Shown: piece after piece, positions 23,965 to 35,595 of the stretch
Numbering within the stretch: the first letter of the stretch is position 1
Layout of the letters: each line of letters begins with the position of its first letter
NCBI GenBank assembly: GCA_964017045.1
Contig: OZ024811.1
Span: 7,279,674 to 7,343,673 of the forward strand
Origin: Omphiscola glabra
Lineage: Eukaryota; Mollusca; Gastropoda; Lymnaeidae
Length of the DNA: 64,000 nucleotides
Direction: 5' to 3'
Translations under genes and position numbers: made by a program
Notes under the pieces: model-generated
Told to the model about the DNA's origin: nothing
Database searches by the model: none
What the model saw: the letters and a program-made list of their open reading frames with translations, nothing else

Positions 23965-24883
23965 GTGAAATTGGATAAGGTTGTTATTTCAGAGTTTTAT
24001 GAAAATTGAAGTCTGCTTTAGGTAATCTAGGCAGTTTAAGGTCAAGTCTGTGCTACATATTTCAAAAAGATTACTCTACACTGTCGGCAACTCCGATATT
24101 CGTCTTGCAATGTACGTCACCAACAACTGACGCCCATGCCTATCAATTTCACGCGAGATGTTGGTCCGCCCCCGACACGAATCGTAACTTCCAGCAGCCA
24201 TAGTTGTCTGGACTATGGTCCGTTTCCGGCTGAGGTGGACATCTGATCTAGTTTCCATGGAGTGGGTCAGTCTATAGTCCATTCAGTGGGAAGTTGTTGG
24301 GTTCTTTTTCCCTCTATTTTTTAAACCTAAATTTAAACCTTAAGTCTCAAGTGCGGAAACTCTAGTGACGTCATTGTTTAAAAAACTCGAGTCTGGCCTG
24401 GTATAACCGAATCAGACCAGTAAGACCTTGACCTTGTTGACCAGCACGACACAGACGATCAACAAACACATTACATCCAATCATTACAATTGTCTCAGCA
24501 GCGTCGTCAAATTATTTTCTTGGTTAAAAAAGAACTTTTGAAAGAAACGAGATGGAAACTTTCATTAAATCTATCTGTATTGATATTTTAACAAATATTT
24601 TGAAACAATCATGATCATATTTCTCAATCGAATTTTCCTATAAACTATTGATTTGTCGATTTAGAAATCGATATGGATTGAATGGCAAGGAAATGAGAAG
24701 AAATCTGCGGGCTTCGCTCCACTGAACATGGCAATAGGTCCATTGAAAGCCGTGTACTTTTCAACACGATTAAAGAATCACGCTTCTAGACTGACCTTAA
24801 CAGCTGTCTTCAAAATAATCACAACGTTATTTCAAGGATTTAACGCTGTAATGCTTGTCAATATATTTCTATGGGATAGCCAT
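23965..24883. other. Unique sequence, no gene seen
   Basis: No recognisable exon. Frames of 65-80 codons on both strands lack motifs. Confidence 0.6.
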
Positions 24884-25170
24884 GTGGCAGTAATGTGGCA
24901 GCCATGTGGCAGTAATGTGGCAGTAATGTGGCAGCCATGTGGCAGTAATGTGGCTGCCATGTGGTAGTAATGTGGCAGCCATGTGGCAGTAATTTGGCAG
25001 CCATGTGGTAGTTATGTGGCAGCCATGTGGTAGTAATGTGGCAGCCATGTGGTAGTAATGTGGCAGCCATGTGGTAGTAATGTGGTAGCTGTCTGGTAGT
25101 AATGTAGCATGTCACCTATGACTTAGTAATTTGACAGCCATGTGGTAGTAATGTGGCAGCTATGTGGTAT
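24884..25170. repeat. Minisatellite, 11/22-bp unit
   Basis: About 26 copies of an 11-bp unit alternating gtggcagccat and gtggcagtaat/gtggtagtaat, so the effective period is 22 bp. A shorter, more degenerate version is at 29634-29800 in the paralogous copy. Confidence 0.92.
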
Positions 25171-25251
25171 CCGTCGGGTATACATCCAGAGTTCATGTGG
25201 TCCTCATGCCGTGGTATCTGCAATGTCCTTTAAATGAGGACAAAAACCAAA

Positions 25252-25735
25252 TATCACAACTGTGGCACAGCTACCGGTGAAACCATGTTATCACAACTGT
25301 GGCACAGCTACCGGTGAAACCATGTTATCACAACTGTAGCACAGCTACCGGTGAAACCATGTTATCACAACTGTAGCACAGCTACCGGTGAAACCATGTT
25401 ATCACAACTGTAGCACAGCTACCGGTGAAACCATGTTATCACAACTGTGGCACAGCTACCGGTGAAACCATGTTATCACAACTGTGGCACATCTACCGGT
25501 GAAACCATGTTATTACAACTGTGGCACATCTACCGGTGAAACCATGTTATCACAACTGTGGCACAGCTACCGGTGAAACCATGTTATCACAGCTGTGGCA
25601 CAGCTACCGGTGAAACCATGTTATCACAACTGTGGCACATCTACCGGTGAAACCATGTTATCACAACTGTGGCACAGCTACCGGTGAAACCATGTTATCA
25701 CAACTGTGGCACAGCTACCGGTGAAACCATGTTCA
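25252..25735. repeat. Minisatellite, 37-bp unit
   Basis: Thirteen copies of a 37-bp unit containing cacagctaccggtgaaacca, with only a few point variants (gtggc/gtagc, cagcta/catcta). The paralogous duplication carries just one related unit (30077-30115), so expansion happened after the duplication. Confidence 0.96.
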
Positions 25736-25763
25736 CACAATCAAACTCTTGAATATTGGTTTT

Positions 25764-26200
25764 AGAAGGTACAAAGTACTGCCGGTCGCATTGTATCACG
25801 GAGAAAGAAATTTGACCACATCACCCCAGTACTTAGAGATCTCCACTGGCTTCCTGTGAATGAGCGCATTGACCACACAATTCTGTCCCTGGCGTACAGC
25901 TGTACAGAAGGTTCCGCACCGGAATATCTTAAAGAACTAATTTCTAAACACGTAACCTTAAAGAACATGCAGTCTTCAACACAGTCCTGACTGAGAGTTC
26001 TCAGTGTGGATGAACACAGAAAAAATTCATATGGAGTGCGCTCTTCAACACATTCCTTACTGAGAGTTCCCAGTGTGGATGGACACGGAAAAAAAGTCAT
26101 AGGGAGTGCGTTCTTTTGAAGCGATAGCGCCAAAGTTATGGAACAGCTTGCCTCAATCTTCAAGGGAAATTGAAAATGATAAAAATCATTTAAGAAACAT
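25764..26200 (+). pseudogene. LINE reverse transcriptase C-terminal remnant
   Basis: The plus strand encodes KKFDHITPVLRDLHWLPVNE, then a segment ending SLAYSC, then SAPEYLKELIS. This is the characteristic tail of animal LINE RT proteins (HWLPV ... APxYLxELI). Frame is lost after that. A roughly 70-bp part (about 25975-26043 and 26044-26112) encoding RVLSVDEHRKNSYG and RVPSVDGHGKK is duplicated in tandem, and several stops follow. Confidence 0.85.
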
Positions 26201-26231
26201 TTAAAGACTTTTCTTTAAATAGATTTAATAC

Positions 26232-26518
26232 ACCAGAGCGCTATGAGCATGCTAAAGTAGCATGGATACAAGTGCTATGAGCATGCTAAAGTAGCATGGA
26301 TACAAGTGCTATGAGCATGCTAAAGTAGCATGGATACAAGCGCTATGAGCATGCTAAAGTAGCATGTATACAAGTGCTATGAGCATGCTAAAGTAGCATG
26401 GATACAAGTGCTATGAGCATGCTAAAGTAGCATGGATACAAGCGCTATGAGCATGCTAAAGTAGCATGGATACAAGTGCTATGAGCATGCTAAAGTAGCA
26501 TGGATACAAGCGCTATTT
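26232..26518. repeat. Minisatellite of a LINE 3'-UTR hairpin, 34-bp unit
   Basis: About 8.5 copies of a 34-bp unit. Each contains the perfect stem-loop catgctaaagtagcatg (7-bp stem, 3-base loop), flanked by self-complementary agcgct in some copies. The array lies between the RT remnant and the LINE tail, so the amplified unit is the element's own 3' stem-loop. Confidence 0.9.
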
Positions 26519-26930
26519 AAGTATTCAATCAATCGACTCCTTGGTTCAAAATTCAGCCTATTGTAACAATCTGCAGACAGAAAAAATGTCAACATTCATC
26601 TATAGCTAGTTGACTAACTTAGCCGTACTCTCTAACATCCGTAATTCATTAGTCAAACACAGGCCTGATGCGATCCTGGAAAGTCAGACGATATTAAGAA
26701 ATTTAACGCAAACAATTGTTTCTTCTAAAACAAAAGTAAACCGGACAAGTTTGCTTTTCTAAATTACAGATTCTATCCAAGTACATCTGTCTCTTTATTC
26801 CATCATAATCTATAATCCCGTCTGTTGGACGTAGCTCTGGGTTCTTAAGAATTGTTAACATTAACACTCCAGTTAAAAATGAATAAATAACTGATTTAAA
26901 ATCTTCTTATGGATATCCGTCTAGTGATGT

Positions 26931-28015
26931 GACTTTTTCTTTTGGAGTGCTAAACATTATATTGTTTATACATAATCTGCAGATTATATATTTTCGTAAA
27001 CAGATATCTGTATTGTGTCCCCCTTCGGAAGCACATGTAGATATTGTGTCCCCCTTTATGGGCCCAGGTGGTATCTTTTGCGATCCCATGCATGTATCTC
27101 TACTTGCTCACAGCAGTTCAAATTAAATAAGTGTTCAATTTAATATCAGACGATGAAAACACTGCATTAGGGCCTAATAAGATCTTATTCATGTGCACAT
27201 GATCAGTCCTGTTTTCAGACATTTTATAATTGCTTCAACATATGACACATTCTCACCTCTCTAATGTGCGAGTCCTTTGTATCAGATAAATCTTCTCAAA
27301 CGGGAGAGCCACACAAATAAGGGTCTCACTGACAATGTCCGCTGAGAAGCTGAGCTAAGACGTTTTCTATTGATATCTTCTTTTATCTCGTGTCAAGTTG
27401 AAAGGCTGGGGTGGGGGGGAGACAAGCGATAGAAGTCGTCTCATAGAATTATGTACTGACCTACTAGCGGATCGTCCCAGGTGTTTGCGGACATAAAGGT
27501 CAGTTTCACAATAAACAGTGTTAACGTTGACCCAAGCAACTTTCGCCACCAACAACCCGGTGCAGACACATGTACTCACCCCGCACTTATGAACTTGTCA
27601 TCGTGTTCACAACATTGGCATGACATCAGTCACAGCAGTGATAGTTACGCGTCCTTATATATTATGTAATCATAGGCCTCCCCCCCCAGGACAATTTAAA
27701 TGTACACATGTACACATTAACAATGTTAAACATTTCCATTCTCACAGTTGCAGTTATGTTGTAGATTATTTTTAATGTATTCTTCACTGTATTTTTCTTC
27801 ATTTAAAAACTAACCTAACAAAGGTCCGTCTCCCCCCACCAACATTCTTCCAATCCTTTAAATTGTAATATCTTCTCCCCGTCCACACTCTCCTTTACAT
27901 CCCAACTCTCTCTATCTTCCCCACACACTCTCTTCTCCACCCGCACATTCTCTCTCTCCCACCCACCAACAGTACCTTCCCCGTTCATACACCTGTTCCT
28001 CCACACCCTGCTCTC
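26931..28015. other. Unique sequence, no gene seen
   Basis: Includes a small two-copy motif (attgtgtcccccttt type, 27014-27060). Nothing recognised as coding; the minus strand of 27815-28010 is G/A-rich low complexity. Confidence 0.55.
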
Positions 28016-28200
28016 TGTCTCCTCCCCACACTCACACACTCTCCTCCCCACACTCTCCTCCCAACACACACTGTCCTCCCAACACACACTCTCCTCCCAA
28101 CACACACTCTCCTCCCAACACACACTCTCTTCCCCACACTCACACACTCTCCTCCCAACACTCTCACGCTCTCCTCCCCGCATTCACACACTCAGCTCAA
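28016..28200. repeat. Minisatellite, about 18-bp CT-rich unit
   Basis: About ten copies of cacactctcctcccaaca with length variants. Minus-strand frames (Cys/Val/Glu-rich) are artefacts. Confidence 0.88.
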
Positions 28201-28789
28201 CACCCGCACTGGCTCCCCTCTCCCACACACCCTTAACTCGGTTATTGAGCCAGGCGTCATCCCATGCCGCTACTTTGTATGCCGTACAGCTGTAATACAG
28301 ACGGCTAAGTTTGCCCAATAATATTTTTAACAAATATTCCCCGAGTCTTTGGACGGCGACATGTTGACAAAGGCGGAGACCAGTAAAGTCCAACATCAAT
28401 ACTGCATTCATATTTTATTACAAATTCTTTCAGACTACGTAAGCTATATTTTTATGTCTTGTCCTTTTGAGGATACATTCATTCGCAATTTTTTCTGGGT
28501 TAACAATTCATTTGAAATTCTCATCTATATTTTCTCATAATAGGATTTCATAAAACTGTTGTTTTTAAAACAGAATAGAAATAACTAAATAAAACAAAAG
28601 ACTGAAACAGCCTGCAGGAAATCATGACGTCACTAACAATTTATGATGAAGTCATTGGAAATATATTTCACATGTTTTATCTACTTGGTGTAGCTTCTAC
28701 GTAGAGTTTATAATGTTGGGAGGGCCTATCAAATAGTTTAGTGATGTCTTAAAACTGGAGAATGAAAAAGAAAGGTTTGTTCTGAATCT
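28201..28789. other. Unique sequence, no gene seen
   Basis: AT-rich from 28390 onward. No coding or RNA feature recognised. Confidence 0.6.
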
Positions 28790-29172
28790 GAATACATACG
28801 AGTATAACTGTGTGGTGTAAACATAAGAGTATAAATGTGTGGTGTAAACATAAGAGTATAACTGTGTGGTGTAAACATAAGAGTATAAATGTGTGGTGTA
28901 AAAATAAGAGTATAAATGTGTGGTGTAAACATAAGAGTATAAATGTGTGGTGTAAACATAAGAATATTATTGTGTGGTGTAAACATAAGAATATTATTGT
29001 GTGGTGTAAACATAAGAGTATAACTGTGTGGTGTAAACATAAGAGTATAAATGTGTGGTGTAAACATAAGAGTATAACTGTGTGGTGTAAACATAAGAGT
29101 ATAAATGTGTGGTGTAAACAAAAGAGTATAACTGTGTGGTGTAAACATAAGAGTATAAATGTGTGGTGTAAA
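28790..29172. repeat. Minisatellite, 27-bp unit
   Basis: Fourteen copies of a 27-bp unit including gtgtggtgtaaacataagag, with the ataaat/ataact/atatta variants partly alternating. Both strands are open (nine-codon periods), giving false frames of 147-187 codons. Confidence 0.95.
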
Positions 29173-29625
29173 AACAAACAATTAAGCGCTTGTGTTTTGA
29201 AATGCCACACACACAATCTGACATTGTACTTCGAGAATGTGTCTGTGGTTGGGGAGGTAGGGGGGGCACAACCTTCATCAGGAATGTGACGCTGTATAAG
29301 GCTGAACCCCATAACATCTTAAGATTTCAATTTCTTCATAACAAGACACATTAACCAAGGGAAACAATTTGGAAAAAGGGGAAGGGGGGAGGAATAAGGT
29401 TAAGGATTCCGTCCAATTATCTTCTTCTCTTTAAAAATAATCAAGGGGAGACCACTGGACCATCTCGTTGGTTAAACGTCGCCCGGGGCGCAAGTTGTCG
29501 TCTAAGAGTGACGGCCCTTGCCTGATATTAAACTAAGGATAAGTGGATTCCTTCGTTGAATACGGTGGCAGAGGGGAGGTAATTCCGCCCAACAGTTCTA
29601 CATCACTTCGTTTTAGTACATGCAC
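29173..29625. other. Unique sequence, no gene seen
   Basis: Contains a G-rich stretch near 29252-29270 and an A/G-rich stretch near 29370-29398. No gene recognised. Confidence 0.55.
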
Positions 29626-30525
29626 TTTGCATTTGGTAGTAATGGGGTACACCATGTAGTAATAATGTTGTACCCATGGAGTAATAATGTGGTAGCCATG
29701 TGGTCGTATTGTGGTACCATGTGGTAGTCATGTGTAAGACATTTGATGTTAACGGGGCAGCCATGTGGTAGCAATATGGCAGTAATGTGGCAGCCTTTAT
29801 GCTATCCATGTTGTACTCCTACCGAATCGACATTGTATCCATGTTTTATGCATACGGTATCCACGTTGCTTCCATATTTACCTTTAATCCCTAAATCCAG
29901 CTGAGTGAGTAGGTAAATATCAATCTATGGACAAATTGAGTTTGGTATGTGGTCTTTACATCCTGAGATATGTGCAGCCCTGATAAAGTTATTAGTCGTG
30001 AGCTATGTACTGTCGTGTGATATGTAAAGCCGTGAGATATGTACAGCCGTGAGACATGAGTTGCTACTGTCACGTGACTGTGACATTGCTACCGATGAAA
30101 CCGTATACTCCACAATCAAACTTTTTAATTTGGTTTTCGGTCTCCTTGGTATAACATTCATCCAAATGTGACCATCTGCGGCCCGTACAAATGTCAACAA
30201 TCACATCTGACTAACCAGACTCTCTAACATGAGTAATTCATTAGTTAAACACAGGTCTGATGATATCTTGTAAATTGAGACGATACTGGGTAATTTGACA
30301 CCGCCAATTTTATTTTCTAAAACAATTGTAAAGCAGCCAATTTTTCAATTACATATTTTTGAAGTATATGTGTCTCTTTGTACTATCATGTTTTGTAATC
30401 CCGTCTGTTAGTAGAATCAATGTTGGACTTAGCTCTGAGTTTAAAGAATTACTCAAATTAACACTCCAGTTAAAATTAATAAATAACTGCTTTAAAATTG
30501 TCAAATGGATATCCGTCTACAGATC
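29626..30525. repeat. Segmental duplication, copy B
   Basis: Diverged direct paralogue of 24884-26930. It keeps the short gtggtagcaat-type array (29634-29800), one gctaccgatgaaaccg unit (30077-30115) and the uninterrupted ttggttttcggtctccttgg at the LINE site. The downstream part (30220-30520) aligns with 26630-26925. It represents the older arrangement. Confidence 0.85.
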
Positions 30526-31221
30526 CATGTTTTCGAAAAGATAGAATCGGCGGATTTAGTAGAAAAAATACAATGATCAAGACCACAGAAAATGGCGTAA
30601 CATTTTGTAGTTGACAGGACATAACTTGTCATCAACTAAGAGTGCTTGTCTCTGTGCTGTCTAGGGCTCTTTGCTCGGATACGTCCGCTTTCTTGGGTTG
30701 CCTTTCTCAGGTTTTCCCCTACCCTCTGTATATTTCTTATTGCTTTAACCTGAGAACTGTCGTCCCCGTGTTTCACTGACTACACTTCACCAGACGTATG
30801 TTGTGCAAACTTTACGACCTAAGGGAAGTAACATTACGCAAAATATTTTCATAGTTAATTTTACTTTGTTTTATTTTATCCATACAGTAGCATTTCCCAA
30901 ACTATACCCCATTTCAGCTGCCCAACAGCTCCCTTTCCCCGTGCCATTTCCACAAACAGCAACCCTCTTTACAACACCCAGAAGTTATCAACGACTTCCT
31001 GAACTCCCGAGTGCCTTAGCCCACTATACCCGGAAGTCCCCTGCAATGACAGTGAGTCGCCATCCACTAGTGTTCAGGTTTCTGATTGGCTCTTACACTA
31101 CAGTGCCACGGGGCTCTATGGCGATGCTCTTTAGTTTAGTGATGGTCATTCTGGGTGACCGCCTTCAGTAAATCTTGATGACGTGTACACATGTGTACAC
31201 ACCTCTGATTTAAGTCAGCGT
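30526..31221. other. Unique sequence, no gene recognised
   Basis: A 122-codon plus frame (30803-31171) contains a proline-rich middle part but no domain I recognise. A cag before 30887 could be a splice acceptor, yet nothing else supports an exon. Confidence 0.5.
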
Positions 31222-31560
31222 TCTAGCAGATCTACAATCCTCAGACTAAATACCTGGTCAAACAATCCTCAGGCTAACTACCTGGTCAAACAATCATCAG
31301 GCTAAATACATAGTCAAACAATCCTCAGGCTAAATACCTGGTCAAACAATCATCAGGCTAAATACCTAGTCAAACAATCATCAGGCTAAATACCTAGTCA
31401 AACAATCCTCAGGCTAAATACCTGGTCAAACAATCATCAGGCTAAATACCTGGTCAAACAATCATCAGGCTAAATACCTGGTCAAACAATCATCAGGCTA
31501 AATACCTTGTCAAACAATCCTCAGGCTAAATACCTGATCAAACAAAACTACCTAGTCAAA
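31222..31560. repeat. Minisatellite, 29-bp unit
   Basis: About 11 copies of a 29-bp unit including ctaaatacctggtcaaacaa. Variants are aatcctc/aatcatc and cctggtc/cctagtc. Confidence 0.95.
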
Positions 31561-32179
31561 GCCTTCTGATAGAGCTGCTTTTCATTGTGTACAATTCTAG
31601 AACCCGACTTTTCTCTTCTTCATACGATTACAGGGGATTTGTATGTACAGCCACACATAATTTAAAATTTAAACTAACTCATCACTTGCTTAGGGCTACA
31701 GATTCCTCCCTAAAGATGCATCCTCGATTAATCTAGAGTTGGGTGAGAGACCAGCGCGTGTAGTAGACTTCCACGTCGAGGCTTGACCCTACCATATATG
31801 GCAATACTCTAATACCATATGCAAAACCTTATATACACAACATACGTCTAACCCCATATGATATTCATAACCATATCACCGCCGTTCTTCATGCCAGCTT
31901 CGCTTCATACCACCTTTGAATAAACCCAATCAGGGGGAACTAATTCTTATTTACCTTGCGAAATTGAAAGGCACTAACGCGCACTTGAGTTATCGACACT
32001 TGGTTTGCCCCCCGACACTTCAAGCAGGGGACTTTCGTGGGAGATCATTTCAGTTCTGATCCTCTCCATACAGACAAGTCCTTTGTCCCCTTTGAATGGC
32101 TGAATTACTATTATCACCCCTCCCTATTTTTGACTAGCAACGATTGACAACAGCCGTGTAAGAGTTTTTGCTTCTATTT
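31561..32179. other. Unique sequence, no gene seen
   Basis: No coding or RNA feature recognised. A faint repetition of atatgcaatac...ccatatg occurs near 31795-31870. Confidence 0.55.
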
Positions 32180-32275
32180 CGCTAATAACCGTGAAACTCA
32201 GCCAGCCAGTGGTCCGTGACTGTATCTATATAATAACTGTGAAACTCTAATGTCCAGTGGTCCGTGACTGTTTCT
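32180..32275. repeat. Two-copy tandem repeat, about 48-bp unit
   Basis: Two copies, each with taac(c/t)gtgaaactc and ccagtggtccgtgactgt. Confidence 0.8.
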
Positions 32276-32299
32276 TTCTTTTTTGGCAGGATGGGGTTT

Positions 32300-32490
32300 T
32301 GAAATACCTACTTTTTGTCGCGTTAAATATCTACTTTTGGGGGCGTTAAATACCTACTTTTGTGGGGCGTTAAATACCTACTTTTTGGGGCGTTAAATAC
32401 CTACTTTCTTTGGTGTTACACATGTATTGAAATTTTTTCTGCATTAAACACCAACATTATTGGGCGTTAAACACATACATTTTGGAAAGT
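32300..32490. repeat. Minisatellite, about 23-bp unit
   Basis: Seven to eight diverged copies around gcgttaaatacctactttt. Confidence 0.85.
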
Positions 32491-32564
32491 AAAACAGCTA
32501 ATATCGTATTGTGGGCGTAGGTAGAAAATAAATGATGGGATCAATGGCATAAACATAGATCCCC

Positions 32565-32790
32565 ATTTTACTAACTGATTCAATTATTTTGCTAACTGGT
32601 TCAAACATTTTACTAACTGGTTCAATCATTTTGCTAACTGGCTCAATCATTTTAATGACTGATTCATTCATTTTATTAACTGGCTCAATCATTTTACTAA
32701 CTGGTTCAATCATTTTACTACTGATCCAATCATTTTACTACTAACACAATAATTTTACTACCGATACAATCATTTCACTATTGGCACAAC
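32565..32790. repeat. Minisatellite, 21-bp unit
   Basis: About 11 copies of ttttactaactggttcaatca, decaying towards the right edge. The minus frame MIEPVSK is a repeat artefact. Confidence 0.9.
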
Positions 32791-33585
32791 TGGAAAAGGA
32801 AGTTTGCTCTTTTCATTTTGAATGTTCACGCTGTCATGACGTCACAACAGCTTCTTTGATCTCCATAACTTGTTACCTTGACATTCTTGGAAGTAATTGT
32901 TTGACTTCCCCCCATCCCCAGCTCCACCAAATCCATTGAGCATCATTGTCTAGTGGCAGTCTCATGGTACCTCGTGTTGTTCAAATGTACAACATAAACC
33001 ATACAATCCACCAAGGATGTTTCGTCCAGCTCAACATACGTACATAATCCGAGTCATCGACACTGTAGAATTTGGTCATAGAATCGTGCTGTTTAAATAG
33101 CCATTTAAAAGAAAATTGCTGAAAAGATTTTTCTATTCTATTTATTTTTGTCTATTGGAAGGTAGACAACTGTGAAAACGGTTACGTTTTCTTAAGTCCC
33201 CTACTGGTTATGTCGTACGGGGGCTATAATTTAATCCCTTTCTGTGTCAAAAGGAGGCAATGATCTCAGAACAACAATTGTGTTTCCCTTGATTGAGGTG
33301 ACCATCTCAATAGGCAATAGGCCGACGCGCATAGATTCACCCGGATTTGTTTAAGTCGTTAGCCTACTTTAAATGTCTATTTTGCAATAGTTCTAGTTTG
33401 AAACAAATTTTTCTCTTAATCAGAATTCTCTCTTAATCAGAAATGTCTCTTAATCAGAATGTTTATCTGCCAAAAATGAGCATCTAAAATTTAATTAAGA
33501 CATTTTTAATTATTTGGAACTATCAAATTAGCTTATCTTATCTTATCTTCATCATATGCAAACATTGTGTGTAGCCAGTCTATTT
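32791..33585. other. Unique sequence, no gene seen
   Basis: Contains a three-fold tctcttaatcagaa motif at 33410-33460. No gene recognised. Confidence 0.55.
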
Positions 33586-33800
33586 AATGATATCTGAACA
33601 TTTAGCACCATTCATCCCCTAGTTATATCTGAACATTTTTGTGTCATTCATCCCCTAGTTATATCTGAACATTTTTGTGTCATTCATCCCCTAGTTATAT
33701 CTGAACATTTTTGTGTCATTCATCCCCTAGTTATATCTGAACATTTTTGTGTTATTCATCCCATAGTTATTTCTGAATATTTTTGGCGTTCATTCTACCA
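33586..33800. repeat. Minisatellite, 35-bp unit
   Basis: About six copies of a 35-bp unit including tatctgaacatttttgtgtc, with the central copies identical and edge copies diverged. Confidence 0.93.
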
Positions 33801-35109
33801 TAATTAATACATGTAAATTATGTGTAGTTACTCCCCTTGGTAGTACATGAACATTTTGTTTCAACCAGTCCCCTTGTTTGATACTGCAAAAAGTCAAACC
33901 TGATTGTAGCGCATGCTTTTGTTGTGTGCACATGCTCGCTACATCCGGTTCTCCGGTACGCCATTAATTTAGCCGGCATCAAAAACAAACATAAATACAA
34001 TCTTGGCTTCTAATTCCTACAGGTGGCGTTGGACGTTGTATCACTTGTACACTGATATCACTCTGTGTGATGCTACCAAAAGTTTGTGTTCATCCATACG
34101 TGACATTTATTTTATGCGACTGATTGGGGGGGGGGGGGGGGGTTAATCACACAGTTGTCATTAACTGGCATTTTATATAACACATAAAAATTGACATTTC
34201 AATCTATGTCTGCAATGAACAGATTAAGCCGAGGTCGTGATTAAATATCTTCTGTTCAAAAATTGACAAGAGCAGACGTTATCTTTTATAGAGATGTTTA
34301 TTCCTTTCACAGTATTAAAATGATTTTTACCAGCTTTCTACTTGCTTCATGATCTCAGCGGTTTGTGTGTGTGTAAGAGAAAGAGAGATGGGAGAAAGAG
34401 TGAGGGTGGTAGAGAGGAGAGAGGGACAGAGGCAGAAGGAGAGAGAGTGATAAATCTTAATAGCCAGAAATTTGCTACTTAATAAAACTTTTTTTAAATG
34501 CTATAATTTAATCTAAGGTGGGTGTCTCATATGATGATATCATATGTGTTCAAAATGAAATACAAATACTGGTGTGAAGTATGTAGTGTAAATACTGGTT
34601 TGAAGTATTGAGAAATGAAAGTTCTACCACATGCAAACTGTGCTAATATGTTTCATCTGAACTCTTCATTTAATATGAAGTTTTTATTATTGTTATTATT
34701 ATTTTTAATAATTTATTATATTACGGACTGCTATTATTGGAGAATGGTATCTCTTAGTTTAGTCTATTGGCTCATTTCAAAACAGTCCATAATAAAGGAC
34801 GATACCAAAGTTTAAAAACAATAACAAATAGAACGCTACACAAAGTCAGGGCTAATTAAAATTAATAAGTTTTTAATTTGTGAATTTCAATGAATTACAA
34901 ACACAAGAGAATATGATTAAAATTATTAACTTACAGTATGGCTGGTACCGGTACTGTATGTAAAAATACAATGAGTTCAAGTTGTACAATGAAAGAAAAA
35001 TCTACACACAACAAAGCAATGTCTAGTATTAAATGATGACACACTGCACGTCTCGTGATCAAGGAAAGGATCTCCCTCTCATTCAGTCGTTCAGACTTTT
35101 ATATTCTGT
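33801..35109. other. Unique sequence with simple repeats
   Basis: Holds a G run of about 18 near 34126-34143 and a purine-rich (ga)n-like stretch at 34370-34452. No gene recognised; the 66-codon frame at 34615 is AT-rich and unconvincing. Confidence 0.55.
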
Positions 35110-35205
35110 TCCAGACGATCATTCTCGAAATAGATGACGCATTGTAACTGCTTCTCCATTCTCGAAATAGATGACGCGTTGTTACTGCTTCTCGCATTCT
35201 CGGGA
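35110..35205. repeat. Two-copy tandem repeat, about 48-bp unit
   Basis: Two copies of attctcgaaatagatgacgc followed by ttgt(a/t)actgcttctc. Confidence 0.85.
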
Positions 35206-35266
35206 TCATTCTACAATGTTCGACTGAAACGGATAATACTTAAGCGTTGTAGTAAACAAAGGGAAA

Positions 35267-35343
35267 GTTTTGCTAGCCACACCCCAAAACGGCCTCGACT
35301 GTAAAAGGTCATGCACGTGGAAAGCGGGTAAAGCGTGCATCAA
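35267..35343 (+). repeat. 77-bp exact direct repeat, copy 1
   Basis: Identical to 35596-35672 over all 77 bases, starting gttttgctagccacacccca and ending agcgtgcatcaa. It contains gcacgtgg. Confidence 0.95.
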
Positions 35344-35514
35344 AGCACGCCAACCTTCATAACAATTAATATATATGGTTTTGTTTCTTTTAAAATTACA
35401 ATAATATCAAAAAAATTAAAAAAGATTTACATCTGTAGTTACAATGTATGTCACTCAATCAATACGGGTATGCAATGTCATTTGTATTTTAACTCGGATT
35501 TTTAATTATCCAAC

Positions 35515-35595
35515 CTGAGCCCCGTATCTAGTCCGTCATCCAGCATCGTATCTAGTCCGTCACCCGGGACCGTATCTAGTCCGTCATCCAGCGCC
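35515..35595. repeat. Three-copy repeat, about 29-bp unit
   Basis: Three copies of cgtatctagtccgtcatcca with short variable tails. It ends directly against the second copy of the 77-bp repeat. Confidence 0.85.

Larger units (their letters stand above)
25764..26534 (+). mobile_element. 5'-truncated LINE (non-LTR retrotransposon) insertion
   Basis: This is the 3' end of an L2/CR1/Jockey-like element: a decayed RT C-terminus, a hairpin-bearing 3' UTR amplified in tandem, and an aatcaatc-type tail. The boundaries come from the paralogous empty site. Copy B reads ttggttttcggtctccttgg where copy A is interrupted after ttggtttt (25763) and resumes at gactccttgg (26535). The orientation is plus. The clade is not certain because no catalytic RT motif is present. 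Confidence 0.82.
24884..26930. repeat. Segmental duplication, copy A
   Basis: This interval is an old, diverged direct copy of about 29626-30525. Matching landmarks in order are the gtggcagccat-type array, the gctaccg(g/a)tgaaacc unit, the acaatcaaac...ttggtttt segment, ctctctaacat...gtaattcattag, aaacacagg(c/t)ctgatg, taatcccgtctgtta/tg, aacactccagttaaaa, aataaataactg and tggatatccgtcta. Copy A is longer because it gained a 37-bp array and a LINE insertion. Confidence 0.85.

Noticed and set aside
22134..23968. Numerous overlapping frames with MLLVVPMSLCSILHS-type peptides
   Set aside because: All are phase-shifted readings of one 45-bp minisatellite unit.
30803..31171. 122-codon open frame with proline-rich middle
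   Set aside because: No family recognised and no supporting splice or promoter context beyond a single possible acceptor.
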